64,000 bases of DNA, from NCBI RefSeq assembly GCF_001039355.2, contig NW_019775525.1:457529-521528 (forward strand). The letters are read 5' to 3'. The notes under the pieces were generated by a model. That model was given only the letters and a program-made list of their open reading frames with translations. It ran no database searches and was not told the origin of the DNA. Below are positions 34,316 through 46,261 of the stretch, piece after piece. Both the position numbers and the translations under genes were made by a program. Source of the DNA: Lingula anatina (Eukaryota; Brachiopoda; Lingulata; Lingulida; Lingulidae). Position 1 is the first letter of the stretch. Every line of letters begins with the position of its first letter.

Positions 34316-36585
34316 GTGGTTTAATCTTTGATTTGATCAAATAGTGAGGAGCAGGCCAAAGTACACGCACATGTAATGACATTTAAATTTGAACAACATA
34401 TAATAAATAACTTAGTAGGCCTATATTTCGATAATGCACTTTATAAAGTAAACGTCATACATGTATTATTATACAAGCATATGCATGGAATAGATGCTGT
34501 GTTTTCAGGCTACCCCATGTCAACTACACCGGAGGTGTTATTGGGGTAACTTCCGACACATTCAAGAAGATAAACGGATTTCCTAATCATTTGATTAGAT
34601 GGGGTGGCGATGACGACGACCTTTTTCAGAGGTAGGTTGAATAAATAACAGAACCAAATCAGTTCACCTGAAGACGGCTTTGTGGTAAGGTCAAAACGTC
34701 ATTACCTGTTTTGCACCGCTTATTTCTTCAAGTTACTTCAATATTTACGTGCTTCATTTCATGTTTATCGTCTGCTCAGAGCGTGACAACGTTGTTCAGG
34801 TACTCATAAGTGCACAAGAAAAAAATAGTTCTGAACAACAACTGTCAGAAACAAGACAAAATTTCTCCATATATTTCAAAGAATTAATATTAAGATATTT
34901 AATCATGTTTTAAAAGAATGCATTGTGGTTTTTGGTGTCGGTCAATATGATGTGTTGCAGGCCTTAGAGAGGTAAGTAAGAGGTAAGTCCATATCTTATT
35001 AACTATTTTTCAATATTTTTTAGGAGTGTCTCTCAAAACGTTCCCATTCAGCATGCCAACAAACATTTAGGCATGTACAGAGTATTAAATCATACAAGAC
35101 TGCCTGGCTCCGAAAACAAGGAGGGGTGAGTTATCATTATTTTGTAAGTGGGGTTGGGGGAGTATCATATTTTTGGGTAGCTAAGTATCTTTTTAAATAT
35201 ACGTATGACTTAAATGACAAAAACTAATGAATTATTTGATTTCCTGTGACATAAGCCCAATAGTTTTGTGAATTTTTAGTCGGGTTTATACAATCAATGT
35301 TTTAGCAACTCCAGGGCCATACAGTCAGAAAAAATGTCCAATGCTGCATACCCTTCGTTGTAAAATTATTATCCTTCCAAATATTCCATAGTTATCCAAT
35401 GGTGGTGTTTGCATCGCAACTGTATAAACACTACGGACCGTGGGATAGTGGACTGATCACGCTGAACTACACCCGACTAGCAACAGAGTATAGGCAAACA
35501 CACACGTGGATCAAATACAATGTAGATCAGAAAAGCATGATGAAGGTACGAAATGGCAGAACTATTGTCGAAAAAAACTCCACAGATAAGGATCAAGTTG
35601 CTACGTACATGTCTGTATCACAGTAAAATTCTCCTCCTCTATTGTATGCATTTTATTTGCTCGCTTCATGACTACCCCCTCCCAAAAATGGATCTGTCAT
35701 AGGCTGTATTCCCAGAGCTTTTAGATCGATCTATCCCCGCGGGGAGTCTCACTAGATTACTTTCAGATAATCCGACTTAAATGTCCGTCCCGCCTACTAC
35801 ACGCTGTAAGGGGGTAATTAACTTTCGTGTCCGCTCGGCTGACAGCTATTTAGCGTGAACCCCCAGGGAGTTAGGTCGATCTAAAGTAGATCGATCTAAT
35901 CTCTGGAAATGGGGTCTAAGTCTCTATGGCCTATAGCCTGTCCTCTAAAGATGTTTTCTTTTTAATTTCAGACCGCATGGAGGGGCATTATGGACACCAA
36001 GTATGACAAAGCAATCCATGGTACCTATTGGGCAATTAACTACGAACGGGCTTACAAAATATTTCCTAAGTAAGTCGACTTTAAAAAGCGCAAGACGCCT
36101 TTTGATATGTGCTGACTGTCTAGAGGATTACAAAATATGCAATCACATTTAATGTTTTGAAACCAGTAATTTTATGTCCTGGCAGCATTTTGATTAGACA
36201 GAATATAATGCAGTAACATGGTCTAGATGGCTAACATAGGTTTTATTATCTTTATGTCACCTCCAATGAGGTATTTATCTACTTTTAAGCTTATGAGTAA
36301 GCATTATAATCGATCATATAAGATTTTACATATTTTATATAAGCCATTGCAAATAACGAACTCTAAGATTTCCTCCTAAGTGCGCCTGAATTTTTCAGGT
36401 TGCATGCCAGGTATGACGTAATCTATTGCTCGGCTTGAATTTCATTTTACAGAATTAAAGAAGAAATGGAGAAGAAAGCAAGCGCCTCTGCACGTATCTC
36501 ACTGAAGAAAATAAAACAGCACAGGAAAGTTCGCCCAAAGAGTGCAAACTCACGACGACATAAGATGTATATTAAGGGTTTTTGA
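30029..36585 (+). CDS. beta-1,4-galactosyltransferase family, tandem copy 1
   Basis: Nine exons: 30029-30120, 30948-31012, 31447-31679 (or its repeat 32459-32691), 33056-33246, 34509-34631, 35024-35125, 35392-35545, 35972-36069, 36453-36585; 396 residues. A type II Golgi membrane enzyme is predicted: an N-terminal anchor (residues 6-25), a short stem, then the GT7 fold with IIIPYRDRQEHL, FNTGYAKNVGF, the metal motif DVD (162-164), NYTGGVIG and WGGDDDD (225-231). Family members move galactose from UDP-Gal to GlcNAc. The Tyr in NYTGGV aligns with bovine B4GALT1 Tyr289, which favours UDP-Gal over UDP-GalNAc. WGGEDDD has become WGGDDDD, and the Met344 metal ligand aligns with Val255 (RVLNH), so activity should be tested. 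The exon 2-3 block is repeated around an N at 31890. Confidence 0.88.
30520..30729. mobile_element. TIR element, family D, copy 2
   Basis: Starts CCCCTTCACACTGGACAG and ends with the inverse of CCCCTTTACACTGGACGG, giving termini of about 23 bp. It lies in intron 1 of galactosyltransferase copy 1. Confidence 0.75.
30860..32900. repeat. ~1-kb direct repeat with exons 2-3, split by one N (likely allelic misassembly)
   Basis: 30860-31889 and 31891-about 32900 are nearly identical, including exons 2 (30948-31012; 31979-32043) and 3. The second copy lacks 19 bp near 32346 (CCAAACAACACATAAGGTT type sequence). The junction is an N inside an ATT microsatellite. Exon 3 ends in phase 0 while exon 2 starts in phase 2, so an mRNA with both copies would be out of frame. 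Confidence 0.8.
33475..33722. mobile_element. repeat family F, copy 2
   Basis: Starts GGGCGGATCCAGGATTATTT and contains TTTTAGAGGGCG, as in the copy at 6977-7251. It lies in intron 4 of galactosyltransferase copy 1. Confidence 0.6.
34195..34315. repeat. (TTTA)n-(ATT)n microsatellite
   Basis: An imperfect TTTATTTA run passes into an ATT run in intron 4 of galactosyltransferase copy 1. Confidence 0.9.
35709..35910. mobile_element. foldback element with TAGATCGATCTA subterminal palindromes
   Basis: Left end TTCCCAGAGCTTTTAGATCG and right end TAGATCGATCTAATCTCTGG are inverse. About 200 bp, non-coding, in intron 7 of galactosyltransferase copy 1. Confidence 0.65.
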
Positions 36586-37592
36586 TCTTCCCGTCTAAAA
36601 ACATCCAATTTTTAACGCATGCTCTGTAAGGAGTGTAGTACTGATTTTATGAACAATCAAAAGACGTTAAAATAAGATTAGAATGAGGTGATTCTTTTCA
36701 CAACTACAAAAACATACAGAGAGCGCAGACTGACGCTAAGGACTCTGCACTGATAAAAATGTGGAAGATGAAGAGGCATTCATAGCACAAAGAAGGTCAT
36801 TGGCCCTATCTCGCAATGGTTAAAAGCTACTTGGACCCAGACAGATATCTAGATTACCGATCACTGATCACCACCAAAAGCTAATCACTTCCAAGTTAAT
36901 CAATTTGTTGCCTTTCCTGAAAATGTCAATAATATCCACCAATAACCTTTTGAGATGGTGACAAACAAACAAACAAAAAAAAAGCTTACAGGGAGAGAAA
37001 CGGAAGTGAAAATATTACCTCCTTAGCGTCGGTAACTAGTATTTCCATAATGGTCATTATTTTAGTCGCGATCTTTGACGGCACAGCTGGTGGTAGCGAA
37101 TGCGGTAGTTGGGATCGTACACTAAAATGGAAAGATCGTTGAACGTGATTTGTAATATTACAAACATATCACTTGTGATATACTGTATACATGAATGTTA
37201 AGACAGTAAGAGACAAGTCAGATGTGTCGTCGGCATTATGCTGAAGTACACTGGAATTATACCAATACTTTTTTATTGAAAATTAGTTGTATCATGACTT
37301 TAAAAATATGTTCTCTTTTTTTATTTATTTATTTTTTATGTTCCTATATATGCCGTGAACCATCCAAAATAAATTTTACTAGTTGTCATCTTAACATTAT
37401 ACTATCTATTTTAATATCTGAAATTCTTTACTGTCCATATATTCATTTACATTGCATTTTAATATCTTAATATCTTAACTGCCCATTTATTTATTGTCTT
37501 TATTTATCTTATTCTGTTCATTTTACCCATGTAAGGTCTACTAAAATTTATATGGATTTTAGACTATGAATAATAATAATAATAATAATTAC

Positions 37593-37634
<42 letters not shown>

Positions 37635-37903
37635 CTACAGTATCATGACGCTTTCAGTAGCACAGTTAGTCTAATGGTAAGACAGTTAAAAAATTAAAAC
37701 ACCAATCTTTTGCGGCGTGACACAAAAATCAAAATTCAGATATCTAAACATCAAGCACGTCAATGCCATCTCGGATACAACATGGACAATTCAAAGCGAT
37801 TATCCTTTGATCCTTTAACCTTCTGTTATGGGAGCATTCAGATAGACAGTGTACCAAATGCGATCCTACTCTGTGGTGGCACTCGATTAGAGCAGTCCGC
37901 TGT
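36586..37903. other. 3' flank of galactosyltransferase copy 1
   Basis: No gene seen. Segments match the 3' flank of copy 2 (GAATGAGGTGAT at 36687 and 45797; GGTCATTGGCCCT, compare 45908). An (AAT/ATT)n microsatellite lies at 37570-37634. Confidence 0.5.
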
Positions 37904-40407
37904 AAGGGATAATAACTGTTCGTTTTGGCAAAAACAACAATTTTCCCATACTAACCAATGGTTAATGAACCCATTTCTTCATTGAAAGTTAGTTTCTTTT
38001 TTTTTTTTCTTAAATGTTTGCTTTTTTGTAATAATCTCTTTTAAGAGATTATTACTGAGTATAGACCTTTTTCATCTTTTCCGGAAATACGAAGTGCGCA
38101 CGACAGGAACCGCGCGCCACAGGGGTCATGATGGTTCTCTGCTGTTTCCAGCATGGCAATGCTAGGTGTAGATGATGTACAAGGTGTGCATATAAAAAGG
38201 TCGTTTGCAGCTTGCACTGCTTTCTGTCAAACTAAAAAGGTGGCTGAAGCACAGAAATGCGTAAGCTGTAGGCAAGAAAACAGCTATTTGGACGGAGGAT
38301 CAATCAATTAAATGTTTTTTCTCAGTTTAAATACGATGCGCTGTACAACTAGACTTCACCTAAGCGTCCGAGCCTTGGCTGCACTTTCAATAGTGATGAC
38401 GAACTAAAGCTTCAGAGTTCTTTTAAATGCCTCCGATAATAAAGATATGCGAAAGAGACTCGTTATTTTTTATATATATCAAATCAAAACAGCCAGTAGA
38501 CTCGTACACAGCTTTCAAGAGTGTGGACAGGTGCGTAGGCCTACGTCTTCACAATATTACATGTATATATGCAAGCTGTGGCGATATCACCTCATTTACC
38601 GGCAGTATCAATTCATTGCGATTTTTATGTCTTGTTGAAAGGGTGTCTTAAGAGATTTTTGGAATGATAAAATAAAAAGATTCCCTGCATTGTTTGACTC
38701 GTACCTAAAAGTGACACGCAGATTGTTCGTCGGTGAACTGATTAAATCGTTTGGTACCTGATAAGGCATATCAGGTGTTACTTATTCAATTGTTCAGTTT
38801 GGGGGGGCGGCCACAACTACGACCTTTCCTCTGTAATTAAAACCTTCTAATTTATAAGTGTTAAACAGGTGAGACAGGAATTCCCGAATCTTTCCCAGAC
38901 GATAATTAAAGTTTACCGTGTCTTACTCTAGTATATGCACAAAATTTACGACAGGTAAAAAATGTCAGACTTTCGGTCTGACAAATATGAAAATTTTCTC
39001 AAACTGAAACAAAACCGTCAGGCAAAAACAAAATTATAGAAATAGACCAAATTATTTGATTTGTAAATGTTTTCATGCGTATTTTCATCGTTTTCAATCA
39101 AAGACAATAAAATCATTCAAATAAAGTGTTTTCCACACATTTCATACTTTTTAACTATCTAAGACAGAGTTAAATATACGTAGGCCTAATTTTATACTAA
39201 GCATATTTGCATTACTTTAAAAATACTGTACGTTAATTGTTTTATTATTTTTATTATCCATTTTGTCTTTACCATACATGTATTATGCACGTGTAGCTTA
39301 CAGAAAGGCTTCTCTGCATTAACAATATATGCCCATTGAATTTTCCAATTCTCTTGTCATTGAGTTCAGAAATAAATAACTTTTTATTTTGCCGGTAACG
39401 CGTTCAACAAGGGCCGATGTACATTATTCTTCGTATGTCTCTGTTGATCTTGATAATATGAGCCCCGTTTGTACAAATCAGTAATACGTACAGGGTGTAC
39501 GGGACTGGATACATAATAATAAAAATTTTATTAACGTCTCACGTTAAAAAAAATAGAACCCACCCTACTGAGGGTTATGAGAGACTAAAACCTGTGTTAG
39601 GCCTTCTACATTTAAAATGATCACTTATCAATAAAACACACACAAAAAGGATATTACATACAAAACTTTTCAAACCTTCTCTTTGTTGTTACACAAAAAG
39701 TCGTGAAAGTTCTTGAATTTTTGTAAGTAGAATCCCCGTGTAAAACCTCACAGCTTTTACTTTCTTTTTCCATAATCTCATACTTAAAGTCTTTTCTTTC
39801 TTTTTATGCCCCTATTCTTCAGTTTTTTCTTCAGAACTTTGTTTTTATCGCAGTGTTTACCCCCGAGTTCTAGTTCGTTATATCCGTTGATTAACTAAGC
39901 ATTTCTGTTTTTATTAAAGCACCGTTGATCTCCTAATATTATAGTTTTTCTTCCCGCCTTCTCGCCTTCGAAATGTTCAGCGCAAACGCGGTGCCCTGCT
40001 TTTGATCCAAACCTGCTATATTTTTCTTTCTTTCTACCATATTTTTCATTCTAACGGGTTTGTTGGGAACTTATTATACCTCATGTGTCAATCTCGCTTA
40101 CTGTTATTGTAGCAGCGGGACAAAAAGCACGTAAACTCAGCCATGGTTTTTAGCACCGCTGTAAGTGTTTCGACATAGCAGGGCTCCCCTACCCACAATG
40201 CAATTTCCATTTCCGGAAAAGATGAAAAAGGTTAATAGCCATCTATTGAGGTCACGTGGTCCGATGACAAGTTCAGATATTAGAAAAATAGCTTAAACTG
40301 CTGTTTTTGTGGTACAACAGAATATATCATATTTCTATGAGTTGTTTCTAATGTTTTTTTTTTTACCTTGAAATATAGATCTCATACGAAGAGCCATTAT
40401 CTCTTTA
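37904..40407. mobile_element. foldback element, family C, copy 2, split by an insertion
   Basis: 37904-38064 and 40233-40407 are the two halves of one family C element; the intact copies at 29430 and 46262 show the join. The split lies in the conserved GAGTATAGCCATC segment. Confidence 0.8.
38065..40232. mobile_element. 2.17-kb TIR element inserted in a family C element
   Basis: The ends are inverse copies of about 24 bp built on TTTTTCATCTTTTCCGGAAA; ATAG lies on both outer sides. No intact transposase is seen. Reading inward from the right, a minus-strand ATG at 40144 opens 14 codons (MAEFTCFLSRCYNN) ending in a consensus-like donor (AACA/GTAAGC, donor at 40101), possibly the first exon of a lost transposase. 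That would make it an internal-deletion derivative. Confidence 0.7.
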
Positions 40408-40413
40408 ACTGAA

Positions 40414-40489
40414 TGACACTCCTCCTCGAGCAGTTGGGGCTAATTGCAGCTGGGTTCATTGCCCCATAGCTGCTCGAGGATGCGTGTCA
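40414..40489. repeat. 76-nt near-perfect hairpin
   Basis: Arms TGACACTCCTCCTCGAGCAG and the inverse CTGCTCGAGGATGCGTGTCA, plus GGGGC/GCCCC near the loop, form a long stem with few mismatches. It sits directly after the family C element. It could be a tiny foldback element or a small-RNA precursor. Confidence 0.55.
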
Positions 40490-40823
40490 GACAATTAAGC
40501 TTATTCCACTGACTGCACTTAGCGAGAATCCTCAGTAGAATTGGGCCGAACCGACTAGTACGATGTGTCTATCTGATTGGGGTTTAAGAGAAATTTTAAA
40601 GTGTCTCAGTATCGGACAGTGCTACCCCATATAAGAAATTATACGTAATTATCATAAATTCGCTTATATGTGTACTTTTAAGACCAGATAAGTACACGGT
40701 ACATGTAAAACTGGTCAGCAAATTGAAAAGTACGCATGAATAATGAATTGCGCTTTACAAGATATGCTAGACTAGATATCAATCATAGTAATTGCGTTGA
40801 TCTGATTATTTACTAGTGCTGCA

Positions 40824-40830
40824 TATAAAA
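40824..40830 (+). promoter_or_regulatory. TATA box of galactosyltransferase copy 2
   Basis: TATAAAA starts a block (CCCTGCTATTATGCTC and AACCGACTTTC) shared by the upstream regions of all three copies (29838-29935, 40831-40900, 48561-48640). The ATG is about 215 bp downstream. At the same place copy 1 has CATACATAAC and copy 3 has GTATACAAAAC. Confidence 0.45.
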
Positions 40831-41040
40831 CCCTGCTATTATGCTCCCAAAATTATGCTTCCCATACAATGTCTGTAGATAACCGACTTTCACATCCCTC
40901 CGTCTACAGCACACTGGCCACTGAATCAACACCATGCATTTACATATACCTTCATGCACTGAGCAGGCATTGTGATAACCTTGCAGTTACTCGTGCTAGG
41001 AAACAGGAATATCGAAGTGTAGACAGAATATAAGACAAAG

Positions 41041-42340
41041 ATGAAATTACTCTCGTTCTTCTTTGCCTTCTCTATAGTGAATTTAGTTTGGATTGTAGCA
41101 GTCCACCGGAAGATATTCAGATATGTCAGGTACACTTTTGCATTATTCTAATTTTGAACTTGGCAATATTTCACTACGGACCAAATATCGTTCTTTTGAA
41201 TGTTGAATATTATCCAATGATGTGTTAATTGCTTATTTTACTTCTGGTCACATACAAGACATTTGTCCTGCATCAAAATACGTGTACAGGCCCGTAGCCG
41301 GGGGTGGGGGGTGGGGGGGTCGGGGGGTTCAAAAGAACCGCCCNAACTTTTCAAGCTTAAAAAAGGGTTAATACTGACCCTTTGTAACTAATCAAACGAC
41401 GTCCAATTTAATTACAGAATGGCCGCCAAATCTCTGGACATCTGCATAGTAACCGAGGAAAATTTAGGTAAGGACAAAAAGAGGAATCAATCGGAGTCTC
41501 AATAAATACAGAAGCGCTCTTAGGAGATATACCTTTTTGTTACTACATGTAAGTGGTGCTTTGTTCTTTAAAAAGAGAACTGGGGAAAACGTGCACTAAG
41601 AGAGATAAACCTTCCAATGCAGAACCAACCGAGAAGAAACTCATGCAGTATTATTATAAGAGACGTCCCAAACATCACAAGGCAAGGGTTAATCTACCCT
41701 CTACCAGGGCCATAGATTGTTTTTTCACAAGATATTCACAGAAGTCTTTAGATAAATAGACGGTCATTTGGTTCTCCGTGAAATGTGGAAATATGCCTAT
41801 ATTATCGGCCACCGTAATAGAGGGTAGGGTCATCAACATGTCATCAAAACGGGTTGAGTAAAATGGCAATTGCAGTGACTTTTGTGCATATTCCGTTAAA
41901 TACATTACTGACATAAGTTAAAGAAGTATATATATTGATGCACCTTGAAAGATCTACATTATAGCTGTAAAATACAATCCGAGCTTTCGCCCCTGGGCCT
42001 TCTTCGGGGATTATGAACAAAATGTCATATGATTATGACATAAGTTATGAAATTGTCTTCTTTTTCGATTTTAGAAAATGCATTTCAAGTTAATCTGGGA
42101 CTTTTGCCAATTCCAAATAGAACGGAGTTGTTTAAAGAGGTCGCCACCGGAGGCCGATGGGCACCTACATCATGCAAGCCTAGGGACCACGTGGCCATCA
42201 TCATCCCTTACCGTGACAGACAAGAACACCTGGATATTCTGCTCCAAAATCTACATCCTTTTCTACAAAGTCAGAAGTGCCACTACCAGATATTTGTCAT
42301 TGAGCAGGTCAGTAAATACCAGTTCCTTCGTAGCTATCTT

Positions 42341-42382
<42 letters not shown>

Positions 42383-45300
42383 AGACGTTCGGTTGCCTCA
42401 GAGTCTATGTATATTGAGTACAAGTACACCAAGGGTTCGCGTCATCACATCATCTTCCAAAAAATGGTAATTATAGTAAAATAAATTAAAGGCAACATTT
42501 TGGGCACTTATTATTATTATTATTTTTATTATTTGTTTACAACAGATGTGTTTTTTCATTCTTCTTCATTGCATTCATATTTCTTCAGGCTCACCCAGAA
42601 CCTTTTAACACGGGGTATGCCAAAAATATTGGATTCGTCGAGGCTAGTGCCATGTTTGATTTCACCTGCTACATATTTCAAGACGTGGATAAAATCCCTA
42701 TGAACAATTCACTACTGTATACATGTCCGCCTGACAAAGTTTTTCATTTTGCCTCCGCTGAGGACAGGTATCATTACAGGTCAGTTTCTAGAATTCTTTA
42801 CACAGTCTAACATATTTTTGTTACCCTATCTTCTTTTAAAATTCATTTATCGTCTAAAATCCATTAAAATATTCGGAAGACTTTACGAGGTTAAAAAAAT
42901 TATTTTACGTTAACAAGTAATAGTATGAGAAGTAAAGAAAAATGACTAAATATGATGTTCTGTAACGTTTAGAATGTTCAATCATAAACATATTAAAACG
43001 ATAAGTTCTCAGTTCTTCTTTAAATTATCTACTGCACTTATATTTTTGGGTTCTGACTGTAACTGATGATAACCATACATATAACTACATGTATGCAAAT
43101 GTATGTATCGACGTCTGAATTCTGTTTTAGCCTGTTGTACCCAAACTACATAGGAGGAGCTATTGGATTCACTCCTGACACATTCAAGAAAATAAACGGG
43201 TTCGCTAATAATTTCATACGATGGGGAGGAGACGACGACGATCTTTTTCACAGGTAAGTTGAATAAATGACGTGAAGGATATATATATATCTGTGCTCGA
43301 TTCCTGACATGACCCACCAAAAATGGGAAAAAAACTGGTGCTCCTCATTCTCAAGCTGGGGTTTCTGATATAAACAAGCCGGATATATTAGATTAACCTT
43401 CAGGGCAGAAATCATCAAATAATTTCCCCTTGACGGACATGCTAAAAAGTACCTGCAAAATTGCATGAACAAAATAATTTGGTGAAACGTTTCCTATCCC
43501 CATAGACAGCAGTGTTTTCGGCCACTGCGTTTTTTGTAGACCACAGTAAGGTAATATCGATAAGATAACACCCGAGTGAATGTCTATTCAGCCGGTTGAA
43601 AATCATCTTGAAAAAGCGATCTTGTTTTTCTAGAAGAGTCTCTCAAAAACAAGACTAATCTAAGGTAGGGTTTTTTTTGTTTTCGGTCACTGCGTCGTTT
43701 CGCAGACCACAGAAAGGTATACGTATAATATCGATAAAAGCGTGCCCCAAGTGGATGTCAATTCAGCCGATTGAAAATCATCTTGAAAAGGCGCATTTGT
43801 TTTTCTAGGATTGTCGCTCAAAAAGTTCCCATTGAGCATGCGCACACACACTTGGGAATGTACAGGGTTTTAAACCACACGCATCCACCTGGCTACGACA
43901 ACAAAGAGAAGTAAGTTATTATTTATAATAGTGTGAATAGGGTGAGGTAGAGGCGGGTTATGTATATGACTTAAATGTCAAAAATTTTTTTTTTCATTTC
44001 TGTGCTTTTATATGTTGCAAAACACTACTATTTGTGACAGATTAAATTAGGAAAAATAACCTTTAACGTGTCAATCAAAAACGATTGATTAATCCCGTTG
44101 ACATTATCTTTTGTGAAAATTTATTTGGCCCCCCTCGTAATGTTAAAGTAACAGCATGCAGTGACATATTAGTATAGTCTGCAAAATGTCAATGTTGCAT
44201 AGCTTTCGTTGTATAATGATTATCCTTTCAAACCATCCATAGTTTCAAAATGAGCCAGTTTGCATCGAAGCTGTATAAGCAATACGGGACGATGATTGAT
44301 GGACTGAATACATTGAACTACACCCGACTAGCAACAGAGTATCGACCAACTTACACGTGGATAAAATTTAATGTTGACCAAAACAGCATGATGAAGGTAT
44401 GTTATGGCAGTACTTTATCGTAAAGAGTGAACTGTTTACGATCAAAGCTCAATAAAAATGATTTGTGATTATTTTCAAAACCTTATATGATGGTCAGCAT
44501 CGGACAAGATGCTTAAAAGGGGGTAATTGGGTATTGAGTTGCGGGTTAATACATTAAAGGAGAACATAAAATAAACATATTGCAAAATATTGATGATTAA
44601 AAAAGACAGAAAAATAAAATATATTCACGTGTACCTGACCCTTAACTAATATAAAATTATGTCTCTTATATACATTCTATCTATTTAAAAATTCAATCTG
44701 AAAAAACGCCATATTTTGTTGTTTTTATACTCCATATTGTCCCATATATGGGACGCAGATATTACTGCAAAAATAATTATGGAATTTATGTTTTTATTTA
44801 AAAATTTTGGTAATTGAAAGTTGGATATATGGTCCCTTTAAACTGTAATCCAAATGAGCTTCAGGGTTCTTTATATTCGGTGTTACGTTCATAAGTGTCC
44901 GCTACCTTATTTACGCAAATGCCCTGTATATGCAGTCCCGGAATGACTTGTTTTACCTCATGTTTCTTTTATTGATGTACTTGCAACGCAAGATGGGAGG
45001 AGAGACAGGGGCAGAGTTGCCACGTGTATAATACACGTAACTGAAATTTAGGAGATAATACCACGTGGACACCCTTTTACCTTCGGAACTTCCCTCGTGT
45101 AGCCCACGCGACTTTTATGAAACAAAAAACTTAAAACGAGACAGAAACAAATTTCCATACCTTTGCTTTATTCATCACAGTAAAATTGACATCGTCTATT
45201 GTATGTATTTTATTGCCAAGCTTCATAACTCACCCTCCCAAAAATCTGCCATAGCCTCTATGACCTATAACCTGCCCTCTAAAGACGTTTTCTATTTAAT

Positions 45301-45674
45301 TTCAGACCGTATGGAAGGGAATAATGGACACCAAGTATGACAAAGAGGTCAATAATACCTACTGGGCAATAAACTACGAACGTGCTCATGAAATGTTTCC
45401 TAAGTAAGTGGACTTTAAAAAGTACAAGACACCTTTTTTATATGTGCTGACAGTGATTTGATGTAAAGGACTAACTCTTAATCTCCCATCCGTCTTATAA
45501 AAAGTATTTTCCAAGCTGCATGTCAGGTATGAGGTATTCTACAGTTTGACTTTTATTTACAGGGTTAAAAAAGAAATCAAGAGGAAAACACGCGACCCTG
45601 CACTTACCTTTCTGAGGAAAATACAACAGCAAAGAAAAGTTCGCACTAAGAGCGCAAACTCACAACGACATTAG
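41041..45674 (+). CDS. beta-1,4-galactosyltransferase family, tandem copy 2
   Basis: Nine exons: 41041-41129, 41418-41467, 42075-42307, 42589-42779, 43131-43253, 43809-43910, 44243-44396, 45306-45403, 45563-45674; total 1,152 nt, 383 residues. All junctions are GT-AG and in phase. The layout is as in copy 1: N-terminal anchor (MKLLSFFFAFSIVNLVWIV), short stem, IIIPYRDRQEHL, FNTGYAKNIGF, DVD, NYIGGAIG and WGGDDDD. Tyr is kept at the donor-selective site, Asp replaces Glu in WGG(E/D)DDD, and Val replaces the Met metal ligand (RVLNH). The lumenal tail is Lys/Arg rich. It is the cleanest of the three copies, with no assembly damage in its exons. A truncated exon 6 copy sits in intron 5. Confidence 0.92.
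41286..41345. repeat. G-rich family F-like fragment with one N
   Basis: CCCGTAGCCGGGGGTGGG followed by G runs and one N (41344), in intron 1 of copy 2; the start of a repeat of the type often truncated in molluscan introns. Confidence 0.4.
41695..41826. mobile_element. foldback element, family A, in intron 2 of copy 2
   Basis: Begins TACCCTCTACCAGGGC and ends TAGAGGGTA. The same element lies in intron 2 of copy 3 (49444-49574), and its left end in copy 1 (about 31160), so it predates the gene duplications. Confidence 0.8.
41964..42012 (-). repeat. retroelement-type end motif (CCGAAGAAGG...GGGGCGAAAGC)
   Basis: On the minus strand the sequence reads CCCCGAAGAAGGCCCAGGGG and then CGAAAGCTCGGATTG. 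A hairpin bracketed by GAAGA and CGAAA is common at the ends of Penelope-like and related retroelements. No retroelement coding sequence is attached. Confidence 0.4.
43634..43650 (+). pseudogene. truncated second copy of exon 6 in intron 5
   Basis: TTTTTCTAG/AAGAGTCTCTCAAAAA repeats the acceptor and first 17 bases of exon 6 (TTTTTCTAG/GATTGTCGCTCAAAAA at 43809), then diverges. About 150 bp of intron before each is also duplicated (TCAGCCGGTTGAAAATCATC and TCAGCCGATTGAAAATCATC). Confidence 0.6.
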
Positions 45675-46261
45675 ACTTATAATTGACGTTTTGGTCTTCC
45701 CGCGAAAAAAATCCCAACGCCTGTTCAGTGAGGCAAATAATGTACATGTAGTATTGTTTACTATAAACAGCCAGAAGACGTTTAAATGATACTAGAATGA
45801 GGTGATACTATTCACAATTAGAAAGGGCCCCTGAGAACGCAGTCCTATACCAAGGACCCTGAAGTGGTAAAGTGTGGTAGGGTGGAGGCATCCACAGAAC
45901 AAGGTCAAGGTCATCGGCCCTGTTTCACCATGGCGAAGGAACTTTTTAAAAAATCTTGGATCCAGATGACGATCCTGATATCTGAGCACCTCCAAAATCT
46001 AACAATTTCTAGGCTACCCTAAAAAAAGGCCATTTATATCCATGCATCCATACCTTTTTCGGTTAGGGAACTGACAAACAAACAAAATATCAAACAAACA
46101 AAAAGACAGATAGTCAGGCAGACAGACGGACAGACAGACAGACGGAAGTGAAACATAACCACCCTGGTAGGCTATTTCCATAATGGTCATTATTCCAGTC
46201 TTGATCTCTGCTTGGTAGAAAAAGCACAGCTGGTGGTTCAAGCGAATGGATTGTACATTTA
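45675..46261. other. 3' flank of galactosyltransferase copy 2
   Basis: No gene seen. It shares blocks with the copy 1 flank. A (CAGA)n-like tract lies at 46105-46145. Confidence 0.5.
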
